Shown here: positions 26,518 to 35,266 of the stretch, piece by piece | Position numbering within the stretch: position 1 is the stretch's first letter | Layout of the letters: every line of letters begins with the position of its first letter | Source of the DNA: Methylobacter sp. BlB1 | GTDB lineage: Bacteria > Pseudomonadota > Gammaproteobacteria > Methylococcales > Methylomonadaceae | Direction: 5' to 3' | Assembly: GCF_015476545.1 (NCBI RefSeq) | Contig: NZ_JADMKV010000047.1 | Location: forward strand, 1 to 37,528 | Length of the DNA: 37,528 nt | Notes under the pieces: generated by a model | Told to the model about the DNA's origin: nothing | The model's input: only the letters and a program-made list of their open reading frames with translations | Database searches by the model: none | Translations under genes and position numbers: made by a program

Positions 26518-29500
26518 TGTTTAGTATCTCTTGAGTTGGATGCGTTGTGGCGCTCGAGATGAGTTGGTTGAATGCTTCTTCCACCTTGGCTTCAAATTCA
26601 GTCTCAATTTGATAAACCTCGGTAAATTCAGCAAAAGCCCAGCGGCCAAAGCTTTTCAGATTATTTATCCCCGGTATCCAGTAGGTTTCCATGGTAGCCT
26701 TCTTGTCTTTGGCGTCTTCACGACGGTAGCCTTTGATTTCGACGATGAGGTTCAGTAAGTCATCGTCACCGTGCCCATCATCGACCCGAACGATGAAGTC
26801 CGGCAGATATTTGCGGGTTTCCGATCCATAGCGGTAAGGCACTTCCAGACCCAGGCTATGATTTTTGACATAGGCTTTGACCTTAGGGTGTTTTTCCGCC
26901 ACACGGCAGAATTCGGCTTCCCAGTCACTGTCCAGAATCACCCAGTTGATATGGCAACGGTTGACGGCCGTTTCCCATCGTTCGGTTTTCGAGGTGTTAA
27001 AGCTGACATGGTTAGTTGAGCCAACAGGATTGTAAGGATCGAGTACCGCTTTAATCGGACGAGTGCCTACCAGAGAACGCGTGATAGCAGCGGTGATGCG
27101 TTCGCAAGCCATATCGGCCAGTTCCTGATACATCAATTGCGCAGGATAAGTGCCGCCTTTGCAAACCAGACAGGTATCGAGCCATTGCTTGGTGATGCGC
27201 TTCAATTGGCCGAACAGATGGAGTTTAGCTTCATCTCCGGGATCGCGCCATTTGGTGTAGAGCAGACGCTGCGTTAAATGAAATAGTAGCGTCGACATCC
27301 GCATGTCGCAGGTATGCACTAGGTTAAGGTCCACCGATTCGCCGATAATACCGGCGTTTTGGGTAACTGAAGGTCCCACCAAATCGGGGGTTAATTCGAG
27401 GATGGAGTCTATATTGAATTCTGCCGTTAACCGTTCTTCAGGCAATTCGACGCGATAGCCTTGCACTCGGGGAAATTGAATTTCCAGGTGATCGCGTTCG
27501 GGTCTGACGGCTTTGACGTGCACCGTTTGCCGGGGTGGTTGCGGTGGGGCAATCACCGGTTTAGCGGTAAAGTCGAACGGTATGCCGAGTACGTCGGCAT
27601 ACTCCACGTTAAACCGGTTTTCTTCATTGAGTTCATAAGATTGACGACGCAAGGCGCGGCCAATCACTTGTTCACAAAGCAATTGGGTGCCGAAAGCCCG
27701 TACGCCGAGTACATGAGTTACCGTATTGGCGTCCCAGCCTTCGGTTAACATGGAAACGGAAACCACGCAGCGGATCGACTCGCCGAGACGGCCTTCCCTG
27801 CCGACGGTGTTCATCACTTCGCGCAGTAATTCCTGATCGGAAAGATTCTCGGCTTGTTTGCGGTCGCCGGTACGCTCAATGATTTCACGGCGGAAGCGTT
27901 CGATTTCGTCGCTCGCCATCTTGCGAAAGTTGTCGTCCAGGGCTTCTCCCGATTCTAACTGCTCGCTATCGATCAGCAGGGTATTGGGACGCGCAAGCTG
28001 GTTGCCGTAATCATCAAAGTTTCTAAATAATGAGAGGCGGCCATTCTCCAAACTGGTTGAACCGTCTTCATTTTCCCGATGAAAACCGGAAATATAGTCG
28101 TAAACCAGTTTTGACGTACTGGTGTTGTTACACACTACGATAAAACATGGAGGGACTTTGATGCCGTTGTCTTGCCAAAGTTGGTAAGTTTTTTCGTAAT
28201 GACCATAGAGAGCTTCCAACGCGGTTTGCAATTCGACCGGAATGCTTAATGGATCTAATGACTTGCCTTGGCCGCGGCCTTTTTTGGGCATTTTTTTGCC
28301 GATGTGTTCCCACAGATTGCGGAATTTAGGCATCACTTCGCCGGGGATATTGTCGGCAACCGGCACACGCGGCAATTTGACGATCCCGCATTCGATGGCA
28401 TCCATCAAGGAGAAATCGCTCATCGCCCACGGGAACAAAGTGCCTTCTACATAACCGGAGCCGCTCAGAAAAAAGGGCGTTGCCGATAAGTCCACAACCC
28501 GTTGCCCCCCTAATTTACGGTTAACGGTTTCCAAACCCGTAATCCAGAGTCGTGCAGCTTCGTTGTTTTTCTCCGCCTCTTTTTTTTCGTCACCCTTAAG
28601 CTCTTCATCATCATGATTAGGTTTTTCACGATAACAGTGATGGGCCTCGTCGTTCAGCACCATGATGTTTTTCATGCCCATCAATTCCGGCATGACGCGT
28701 TGTAGCATTTGGCCTTCGGTCTCAGAAGTATTGAGCGCATCGCCGCCGCGACCTTGCAGCAGCGAACGCCCGCCTTTGGAGATTTCCAATCGCTCGCGCA
28801 GCTTGAAGGCGTGATAATTGGTAATGACGATTTTGGCCCGCTCAATATCGCCCAGCATGTCGTTGGGGACGATTTCCCGGCTTTGATAATAACTGTCCGG
28901 ATCGTTCGGTTGTAGCACACGTAAGCGATCGCGAATGGTTAAACCGGGCGTGACAATCAGAAATCCACGGGAAAAGTTTTTGCTATTGGAACGACGTACA
29001 GCGTTGACCGTTTGCCAAGCAATGATCATCGCCATAACCGTGGTTTTGCCCGCGCCAGTCGCTAGTTTCAACGCTAAACGCATTAACCCGGGATTGGCGT
29101 TTTGGTTGGCAGCGTCCAAATGCTGTAAGAATTTCTTCCCCGGTTTTCCGAGCTTTGGCGCCACTTCCGTCAGCCAGATACAGGTTTCCACCGCCTCAAC
29201 CTGGCAAAAGAAAGGGCGGACACCACTAAAATCGTGTTGGCGCCAATGTCGCAGTAAACGGGCTGTTTCGGGCGTAACTAGCCAATCTGAAGAATTTGGG
29301 AGTCTCCGCCAATCATCGATGTACTGACGCAATTCATTAATAATGGGCGTTGGGTCGTAGCGCTGCTCGCGGGTGGAAATCGCGTCTGAGGCTTCAAAGT
29401 CGAAGAGTTGTTTTTGTTCGGCAGAAGCTTTGACCTTTTTGGGTTTCGGAATGGGGGTAATAAATTCCGCTTTTCGCCGATGTTCAATAATTTGTTGCGT

Positions 29501-29590
29501 TGGCTGCCCTTTGTCATCCAACTCCCAATGTCTTGATGGATATGAATAAGGGGAGTTTAGGATGGGTTTACTGAAAAATGCGTTTTCCAT
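26510..29590 (-). CDS. res: Type III-like restriction helicase-nuclease Res (BPTD_3080-like family)
   Basis: This is a superfamily 2 helicase fused to a nuclease, about 1026 residues from the ATG at 29590. Motif I is LATGAGKTTVM (about 176), motif II is NDEAHHCYR (about 312), motif III is DLSATPFF, and motif VI is VIGRALRRQ. A C-terminal PD-(D/E)XK nuclease is visible as LPDFIV (about 930) and VEIKGY (about 951). It would translocate on DNA and cut near sites left unmethylated by Mod. An in-frame TTG at 29611 would add seven residues; neither start has a strong Shine-Dalgarno sequence. It is the first gene of the leftward operon, 27 bp from the palindrome at 29617-29638. The overall layout with DUF262 and Mod recalls the family named BPTD_3080 restriction endonuclease, recognised from memory. 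Confidence 0.92.
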   Translation of the reverse strand: MENAFFSKPILNSPYSYPSRHWELDDKGQPTQQIIEHRRKAEFITPIPKPKKVKASAEQKQLFDFEASDAISTREQRYDPTPIINELRQYIDDWRRLPNSSDWLVTPETARLLRHWRQHDFSGVRPFFCQVEAVETCIWLTEVAPKLGKPGKKFLQHLDAANQNANPGLMRLALKLATGAGKTTVMAMIIAWQTVNAVRRSNSKNFSRGFLIVTPGLTIRDRLRVLQPNDPDSYYQSREIVPNDMLGDIERAKIVITNYHAFKLRERLEISKGGRSLLQGRGGDALNTSETEGQMLQRVMPELMGMKNIMVLNDEAHHCYREKPNHDDEELKGDEKKEAEKNNEAARLWITGLETVNRKLGGQRVVDLSATPFFLSGSGYVEGTLFPWAMSDFSLMDAIECGIVKLPRVPVADNIPGEVMPKFRNLWEHIGKKMPKKGRGQGKSLDPLSIPVELQTALEALYGHYEKTYQLWQDNGIKVPPCFIVVCNNTSTSKLVYDYISGFHRENEDGSTSLENGRLSLFRNFDDYGNQLARPNTLLIDSEQLESGEALDDNFRKMASDEIERFRREIIERTGDRKQAENLSDQELLREVMNTVGREGRLGESIRCVVSVSMLTEGWDANTVTHVLGVRAFGTQLLCEQVIGRALRRQSYELNEENRFNVEYADVLGIPFDFTAKPVIAPPQPPRQTVHVKAVRPERDHLEIQFPRVQGYRVELPEERLTAEFNIDSILELTPDLVGPSVTQNAGIIGESVDLNLVHTCDMRMSTLLFHLTQRLLYTKWRDPGDEAKLHLFGQLKRITKQWLDTCLVCKGGTYPAQLMYQELADMACERITAAITRSLVGTRPIKAVLDPYNPVGSTNHVSFNTSKTERWETAVNRCHINWVILDSDWEAEFCRVAEKHPKVKAYVKNHSLGLEVPYRYGSETRKYLPDFIVRVDDGHGDDDLLNLIVEIKGYRREDAKDKKATMETYWIPGINNLKSFGRWAFAEFTEVYQIETEFEAKVEEAFNQLISSATTHPTQEILNNV

Positions 29591-29616
29591 ATTTTTATTT
29601 TTTACAGCCAACTTGA

Positions 29617-29638
29617 TGTAAACCGATAGGGGTTTACA
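29617..29638. promoter_or_regulatory. perfect palindrome between divergent operons (candidate operator)
   Basis: TGTAAACC at 29617-29624 and GGTTTACA at 29631-29638 form a perfect 8+8 bp inverted repeat with a 6-bp spacer. It lies in the 160-bp gap between res (leftward) and the WYL regulator (rightward). WYL-type defence regulators such as BrxR and CapW act as dimers on inverted repeats near their own promoters, so this is a likely binding site. That link is inferred. Confidence 0.7.
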
Positions 29639-29686
29639 AGAAGTGATGACACTTGTGCTTACATTCAGCGCATGCAGGCTATCAAG

Positions 29687-29714
29687 TTGTATGATCTAAC
29701 GTTAAAACTATAAT
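29687..29714 (+). promoter_or_regulatory. candidate sigma70 promoter for the WYL-jet operon
   Basis: A perfect TATAAT at 29709-29714 lies 16 bp downstream of TTGTAT (29687-29692), a weak -35 match. Transcription would start near 29721, leaving a 30-40 nt leader before the ATG at 29751 or 29760. The -10 box is good; the -35 assignment is weak. Confidence 0.45.
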
Positions 29715-29750
29715 GCGAGTGTTTATATATGTCAAAAAAAATGGCATATA

Positions 29751-30638
29751 ATGAATCTCATGATTTCTTTCCGGCCAAGTGATAATTCATTGAAATGGGA
29801 TACCCGACAACGTTTGGCGTTATTGGAAGCGACTGCTTTGTGGGAAGGCCGAGTAACGACGGGGAGTTTGATGCAATTGTTCGGTATTTCACGCGGGCAA
29901 GCGTCTAAGGATTTTACGCTGTACCGCCAATTAGCTTCAGGGAATTTGTATTACGATCCTCAGCAAAAGGCTTATTTTCCGTGTAACAATTTTACCCCCC
30001 GCTTTATGAGAGGGTCCGCAGAGGAATATTTTCGCTTAGTCGAAGCGGGAAGTTGTTTAGGACAGTCAGTCGTATTGCCTATTGTGCCTACCGGCATCGG
30101 CGTGGAATTACTGTCCGCTCCCGAACGAAAACTAGATTTCCCGGACCTCCGGCTGATTCATCAAGCCATACGGGAAAAACGGCAAATCAAGGTTTGCTAT
30201 CAATCGTTAACCAGTCCGGCTAAATATCTGACACTAGAGCCACATACGTTGGTATTCAACGGATTTCGCTGGCATATTCGCGCCTTTAGCCGTGAACACG
30301 AGGACTATCGAGATTTTGTCCTAGCCCGCTTTATTTCCACCCCAGAATTAGGCGAAAATGCGGCATCCGGAGTCAATGACGACGTGGATTGGAATCGCTT
30401 TGATACATTGATCCTGACTCCTCATCCAGGACTGAGCCCCGAACAACAAACGGTCATTGCCGATGATTTTGGCATGGTGAATGGGAAGTTGCATCTGAAT
30501 GTCCGACGAGCCTTAAAACTCTATGTCTTACGCATGCTGCATCTGGATGTGGAGCATGATGATCCCAAGGTGCAGCAGATTGTCTGGCTGAATCGCGGCG
30601 TCTCGGCCGATGACACCCTAGGGGCAAACCATGATTAA
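29751..30638 (+). CDS. WYL-domain transcriptional regulator (BrxR/CapW-like)
   Basis: This 295-residue protein has an N-terminal winged helix-turn-helix (about 17-60: RLALLEATALWEGRV, then GISRGQASKDFTLYRQL) and a WYL sensor domain (about 135-205), where the signature region reads VFNGFRWHIRAFS followed by YRDFVLARF. A WCX-like C-terminal region follows. Such proteins usually repress anti-phage operons and are thought to sense nucleic acid or nucleotide ligands through the WYL pocket. The gene heads the Wadjet operon and its stop overlaps the jetA start by 8 nt. The palindrome at 29617-29638 between it and res suggests control of both directions. There are two possible ATG starts, 29751 and 29760; neither has a convincing Shine-Dalgarno sequence. 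Confidence 0.88.
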   Translation: MNLMISFRPSDNSLKWDTRQRLALLEATALWEGRVTTGSLMQLFGISRGQASKDFTLYRQLASGNLYYDPQQKAYFPCNNFTPRFMRGSAEEYFRLVEAGSCLGQSVVLPIVPTGIGVELLSAPERKLDFPDLRLIHQAIREKRQIKVCYQSLTSPAKYLTLEPHTLVFNGFRWHIRAFSREHEDYRDFVLARFISTPELGENAASGVNDDVDWNRFDTLILTPHPGLSPEQQTVIADDFGMVNGKLHLNVRRALKLYVLRMLHLDVEHDDPKVQQIVWLNRGVSADDTLGANHD

Positions 30639-31875
30639 TCCTCGCAGCCTCGTCCGTTCGCTCGATAGGCATTGGGAGATTATCGAATACTTAGTTGCGT
30701 TGGGCCGTGAGCATATTGCCTTTGAGCGGGACGAAATCGTGTCACTATTGACTAAAGTCTATCCCGAGAACAGCCGTGAACAACGCTTGGAACGCTTGCA
30801 GCAATTGGTCAATAACGAATTGTTGATTGCGATGTCGCACAGCGACAGTTTACAAATCAACGAGGCCGTGAGTCAGTTTGTCAGCGCTTTATTGCACGAA
30901 CATGAATTGGGGTTATCCGAGATTCTAAAAGCGAGGATCGTTGATATTCAAGCGGGGTTGGACCAATTGCAACTCGCGATGGAGCAGCGGGATATGGCCG
31001 CCTTGCAAAACGGGGCAATACGAATCGACAAACAGCTTCGACAAATTCTGCAGCAACTTGATCAAGACAGTCATGCTATACAAGGCATTGCCGAACGGGC
31101 CAAATCCAGGGATGAACGGATGCCTTTAGAGCAACGCTATCGTGAGGTCTTGGATGCTTATGACCACTATGTGCTTCCGATGGAAGAACTGATGGACACC
31201 GGCGCAGGCGGCAGCTTTTATCCCTTGCTGGAACGCGCCGAGAAGGTACTCGAAAACTTGGCTCAGGCTATGGCCATTCAGGGCGGTTTGTATAGCCATC
31301 AACAGATGCTTCGCCAAGTGATGTTCCGAGTGAAAGACGTACGCCATAACGGGCTGCAAGCATTGAAAAAATGCACGAATACCTTGATGCCTTTGCGCGA
31401 AGAAGTCCGCCGGCATAACCAGTTGAGTACGTCGATCGGCAAATTGTTGGGTCAAGTCAGAAGAAAAGGTTTAGAGCGTACGTTCCCCCTACAGCGTTTG
31501 CCGGTTTGGCGTAAGGAACGTACGGTTTCCGTTGCAGTTGGCCCTGAACTTTTGGCGTTGATGGAACAAATACGTGGTTATCAAGCTAAATCCGTTGATT
31601 TTCCCGAAGAAATCTCTGATCAGTTGCTGGTTGCTATTGAACAAGTGGATGACGAAGCGATCCGCCGGCATCTTTACGCGAGCTTACCTATTCCGGATTT
31701 GATGACCTGGCTGATGCAGCATTACGGGAATTACCAGGATGCCACCTTATTGAAGCTTTATCATAAATTGATTCGTTTACCCGACATTAATGCCACGCCG
31801 AATGAACGCGCCGCCCGCGTTGTGCTAAAGCAAGTTGCGATTGCATTACATAGCCACGTGCTGGAGACGGCATGA
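30631..31875 (+). CDS. jetA: JetA/MksF-like kleisin subunit of Wadjet
   Basis: This 414-residue, mostly helical protein has an N-terminal winged-helix-like segment (HWEIIEYLVALGREHIAFER, then DEIVSLL) and long heptad-like helices in the middle (about 80-260), as in the kleisin subunit of MksBEF/Wadjet condensins. No catalytic motifs are expected. Identification rests mainly on gene order: it is followed by a MksE/JetB-like protein, an SMC-like ATPase and a TOPRIM protein, each overlapping the next. In Wadjet the kleisin bridges the two SMC heads and helps extrude plasmid DNA loops until the nuclease cuts. The start ATG lies inside the end of the WYL gene. Confidence 0.8.
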   Translation: MINPRSLVRSLDRHWEIIEYLVALGREHIAFERDEIVSLLTKVYPENSREQRLERLQQLVNNELLIAMSHSDSLQINEAVSQFVSALLHEHELGLSEILKARIVDIQAGLDQLQLAMEQRDMAALQNGAIRIDKQLRQILQQLDQDSHAIQGIAERAKSRDERMPLEQRYREVLDAYDHYVLPMEELMDTGAGGSFYPLLERAEKVLENLAQAMAIQGGLYSHQQMLRQVMFRVKDVRHNGLQALKKCTNTLMPLREEVRRHNQLSTSIGKLLGQVRRKGLERTFPLQRLPVWRKERTVSVAVGPELLALMEQIRGYQAKSVDFPEEISDQLLVAIEQVDDEAIRRHLYASLPIPDLMTWLMQHYGNYQDATLLKLYHKLIRLPDINATPNERAARVVLKQVAIALHSHVLETA

Positions 31876-32474
31876 CCCTTGATTTGAAGCAATTAGCCCA
31901 ATTGCAAACCTTATTTAAAGCCTTAAGTTCTGGGATACACATCAATCGACTGCAAGATACCGAGCTCTGGATGGATTTAGAAAAACACTATGCCGGGTAC
32001 GAAAGTCTGTTTTCTGCCTTGGGTTTTGCCTTGGTAATGGATGGACGCGGATTTGCGTATTTCAAGACTGAGCAGGCCAGTTCCTATACCGGAAAGTTAA
32101 GCCGTCGTTTAGCGTTATTCTTAATGCTTTTGTTCGAATACCAGGCGGATCAGGGACTGCATTTGTTTCAGTTTCAACAATGGCGCGTTGACGGGCCATT
32201 ATTAGAGGCACTAAGCCAGCACTATCATGCCCTATTGGAAGCCGAAGAAATGGCCAGCGCCCAAGCCTTGAGCGAAATCCTAGATCGCGCGGCCCGAGTG
32301 GGTTTTACGTTGTTTGAGGATGGCAGCTACTGGCTGTTGCCGGCGGTTCACCGCTATCTCGATCTGTTTGAGGAGTTGGCGCAAGCAGACAAACCTGATC
32401 TGGATGAAACCGTCACGGCGTCTTCACCCCTCGATGCATTGGGCGATCTTGAACAGTCCGAGGAAGCCTTATGA
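31872..32474 (+). CDS. jetB: JetB/MksE-like subunit of Wadjet
   Basis: This 200-residue protein has the winged-helix layout of MksE/JetB: a leucine-rich core (LSRRLALFLMLLFEYQAD), then ILDRAARVGFTLFEDGSYWL and LPAVHRYLDLFEEL near the C-terminus. The last 25 residues are acidic and probably disordered. JetB dimers bind the kleisin and regulate the SMC ring. Its ATG overlaps the jetA stop codon as ATGA, and its own stop overlaps the jetC start the same way, which implies translational coupling and balanced amounts of the subunits. Confidence 0.85.
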   Translation: MTLDLKQLAQLQTLFKALSSGIHINRLQDTELWMDLEKHYAGYESLFSALGFALVMDGRGFAYFKTEQASSYTGKLSRRLALFLMLLFEYQADQGLHLFQFQQWRVDGPLLEALSQHYHALLEAEEMASAQALSEILDRAARVGFTLFEDGSYWLLPAVHRYLDLFEELAQADKPDLDETVTASSPLDALGDLEQSEEAL

Positions 32475-35266
32475 GTTTGGGCCAATATGGTTTTCAGAAA
32501 CTGGTATTGCTGAATAGCGCCGGCTACAGTCGCGCGGAGCTCCCGTTGGACGATTCGGTATCCATCGTGGCACCGAACAATACCGGTAAAACGAGTTTGA
32601 TCAATGCCCTGCAGTTTTTATTGATCATCGATCGACGCTTAATGGACTTTGGGGCGCACACTATCGAAAGCTCACGGAAGTTTTATTTTCCTGATAATAG
32701 CGCTTACATTCTGTTAGAAGTGCTGTTATCAACGGGCATGGCTGTGATTGGCTGCGTCGGGAAAGGGTTGAGCCACGATTACGAATATTTTGCTTACCAG
32801 GGCGGGCTAGATATCGACGACTATCGACTGGACAATGGCAAATTGGTCACTCAACCCAAGTTGATCGAGAGACTGTTGGAGCGAGGCAAATTAGCGAAGA
32901 TTTATCAGTCCGGAGACCTACGCTCGTTGTTGTACGGTAACCGGCAAAAGCAACGCTCCGATGATCTGGATTTGACGATTTTCCCGTTGGAGTTTACATC
33001 CCAGGCCGCAACTTATCAGCGTATCCTGACCCGGACCCTACGCCTGGATAGCCTAGACAGCCGCCAAGTGAAAGAGTATTTGCTGGAGATCTATAAAAAC
33101 GAATTGCATGACCGAAGCGTCAACTTCAAGGACGAATGGGACAAGTCATTTGCTGATGTCAATTACGACAAGGCGCAGTTCGATGCGGTATCCCGTAACC
33201 GCACTCGCATCCTCAGGATGGAGGCCAGCCAGCAAATCCGAAAGGAACTGAGAGGTAAACTTATCCATTGGCGACCTTTGATCGAAAAAGGACTGACCGA
33301 GTGGGAAGTGTATTTCAATCGTCAAAATCAAACGCTTCAAGCTGAAGCGGAACGGTTGGCAGGCCAATTAAAGCTTTTAGCCGAAAGGCAGAAATCTATT
33401 TACCGGGATCAGGCAAAAACCGAGCTCGAACTAAAACAACTGGAAAAACAGGAAGAACGCTACCAAGAGCTAACCCGCCAGTTCCATTTCGTTCAAGATT
33501 TAGCCCAGTTAGTAGCACAGTTAAACAGCTTGCAAGCGAGCCGTGATAATTTAATCGCGCGTCTGAAAAATGCCGAGAACCAGCCCAACGCGAATACGCT
33601 TCGGCGTCATATCGTAAAAGGCCAGCATGAAATCAGGCAATTGGAGCAACGGCTCTCCGCCATCGACAACAATCTGTATTTACAATTACAACAGTCGTTG
33701 CCGACGGCAAGTTTCCATGCGATGGGCCGTTTATTGGCGGCTCCCGTCCTAAGTCTGCCAGTCACCCAAGATGGCACAGTCAAGGTAAGGGATGAAAATC
33801 AACTAAAAGCATTTGGCAAGGAATTAGCTGAGCATCTGAAAGAAACTGTTTTGGAAGTGGCAGGACTATCAATCAACTTGGCATCATTGGAACCGAATTT
33901 ACAGATTAAGACCGTTGCCGAACTACAATACGAGATCGAAGAGTTACAACGTCAACGAACCGGCTGGGAAACGACGCTGGCTACGGTGGAACACTACGAA
34001 CAAGAAAAAGCAAAAGTCGATGAGCTTGATCAAAAGCTCGATCAACAACGCAAGGATATCGAGCTTTACCAGGAACTGACGGCCTTGCAGGTATCGGCGC
34101 CCGATCGACTCCAGCTCATCAAGAATTCGAAGGAACAACTGATTACATTAGCGGAAGAAGACAAGTCATTAGAAAAAAGAAAGCTTGAAACCGATAATGC
34201 GTTGTCGGAAGTCAAAAAAGATAGTGAAAACCTAAATAACAGGCATAAACGCGTCCATTTCGCACGGCAACAACGCAAAGATCATGAGCCCCCGTTTAAC
34301 TTCCTGGATCAATTGCCGAATGTGCCGTGGATGGATCATGCGCAGTTTGAAATCGATCGATTAGCCGATCGGATTGAATCTTACAACCAGGATTGTCAGC
34401 GGTTGAAGGAACTGGATAAAGAATTGGCCGGCGATTTGAATGTGTTGCGACATGACGGTATCAACAAATTTGAGGCACAGGAAGGCCCGGAACAAGAATT
34501 ACAAGCACTGTTCAATTACACAGCCCAACTCAAACAGGAACAAGCTGCAATTGAGCGTAAAGCCCGCTCTGCGGTGGTACAAGTGGCGGCTATTTTGCGC
34601 GATTTGCGTGATAGTTTAGAAACTTTAAAACGCCGAATGTCGGACTTTAACCATAAGATCAATAAGCGCCCCTTATCCGATCTCAAGGTTTTCAAGATCG
34701 AACCGCGTGAAGAGGAAGCGATTGTAAACGCCATCCGAACCTTGATTTCGACTTCCGAACAAGTCGAGTCAGGGCATTCTTTTGATCTTTTCGATCACAA
34801 TACTGTACTGGATGATAAGGAGCTTAATAAAGCCAAGGATTTATTGATCAAACAGGGCGAGAAACTCGGTAGTTTGAAAGTCGAGCATTTGTTTCGTTTG
34901 GTGTTCGTCATCGGCAAGCAGAACCAGAATCCGGCCGAGTTCGAAGAGTTGGACAGTGCCGCGTCGAACGGCACGGTTTTAATGGCCAAGTTAATTACCG
35001 GTTTAGCCATGCTCAATCAAATGCAGGATGACAGAAAAAGCATCAAAACCGCTTGCTATCTGGATGAGGCCGCCTCATTGGATCAGCGCAACCAGCGAAA
35101 CCTCATCCAAACCGCCGCCGAATTCGGTTTTTCTTTGATATTTGCTTCACCGGAACCGCAGATTACTGCTCGTTATTGTGTGCCGATTGGGACCGTCAGC
35201 GGTAAAAATCATATCAGCCGACTAAATTGGCAAATCCTGGAACCCTTGGAAAAGGCTTTACCGTGA
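32471..35266 (+). CDS. jetC: JetC/MksB-like SMC ATPase of Wadjet
   Basis: This is a 931-residue SMC-type ATPase. Walker A is APNNTGKT (34-41) near the N-terminus, and Walker B is CYLDEAASLD (about 860-870) near the C-terminus, followed by LIFASPEP as the switch region. The two halves of the ATPase head are separated by long charged heptad-rich coiled coils (about 270-350, 450-560 and 620-700), with a globular hinge-like stretch around 380-440 (GRLLAAPVLSLPVTQDG). It would power loop extrusion on circular plasmid DNA. At 931 residues it is shorter than type I JetC proteins, pointing to a compact Wadjet type. Confidence 0.93.
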   Translation: MSLGQYGFQKLVLLNSAGYSRAELPLDDSVSIVAPNNTGKTSLINALQFLLIIDRRLMDFGAHTIESSRKFYFPDNSAYILLEVLLSTGMAVIGCVGKGLSHDYEYFAYQGGLDIDDYRLDNGKLVTQPKLIERLLERGKLAKIYQSGDLRSLLYGNRQKQRSDDLDLTIFPLEFTSQAATYQRILTRTLRLDSLDSRQVKEYLLEIYKNELHDRSVNFKDEWDKSFADVNYDKAQFDAVSRNRTRILRMEASQQIRKELRGKLIHWRPLIEKGLTEWEVYFNRQNQTLQAEAERLAGQLKLLAERQKSIYRDQAKTELELKQLEKQEERYQELTRQFHFVQDLAQLVAQLNSLQASRDNLIARLKNAENQPNANTLRRHIVKGQHEIRQLEQRLSAIDNNLYLQLQQSLPTASFHAMGRLLAAPVLSLPVTQDGTVKVRDENQLKAFGKELAEHLKETVLEVAGLSINLASLEPNLQIKTVAELQYEIEELQRQRTGWETTLATVEHYEQEKAKVDELDQKLDQQRKDIELYQELTALQVSAPDRLQLIKNSKEQLITLAEEDKSLEKRKLETDNALSEVKKDSENLNNRHKRVHFARQQRKDHEPPFNFLDQLPNVPWMDHAQFEIDRLADRIESYNQDCQRLKELDKELAGDLNVLRHDGINKFEAQEGPEQELQALFNYTAQLKQEQAAIERKARSAVVQVAAILRDLRDSLETLKRRMSDFNHKINKRPLSDLKVFKIEPREEEAIVNAIRTLISTSEQVESGHSFDLFDHNTVLDDKELNKAKDLLIKQGEKLGSLKVEHLFRLVFVIGKQNQNPAEFEELDSAASNGTVLMAKLITGLAMLNQMQDDRKSIKTACYLDEAASLDQRNQRNLIQTAAEFGFSLIFASPEPQITARYCVPIGTVSGKNHISRLNWQILEPLEKALP

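Noticed and set aside
29747-29752. Second TATAAT overlapping the first ATG of the WYL gene
   Set aside because: Using it as a -10 box would put the transcript start after the first ATG and require a leaderless message; the TATAAT at 29709 is better placed.
35227-35262. Upstream TTG start for jetD
   Set aside because: The GTG at 35263 overlaps the jetC stop as GTGA, matches the overlap pattern of the other jet genes, and has a GGAAAAGG site at suitable distance.
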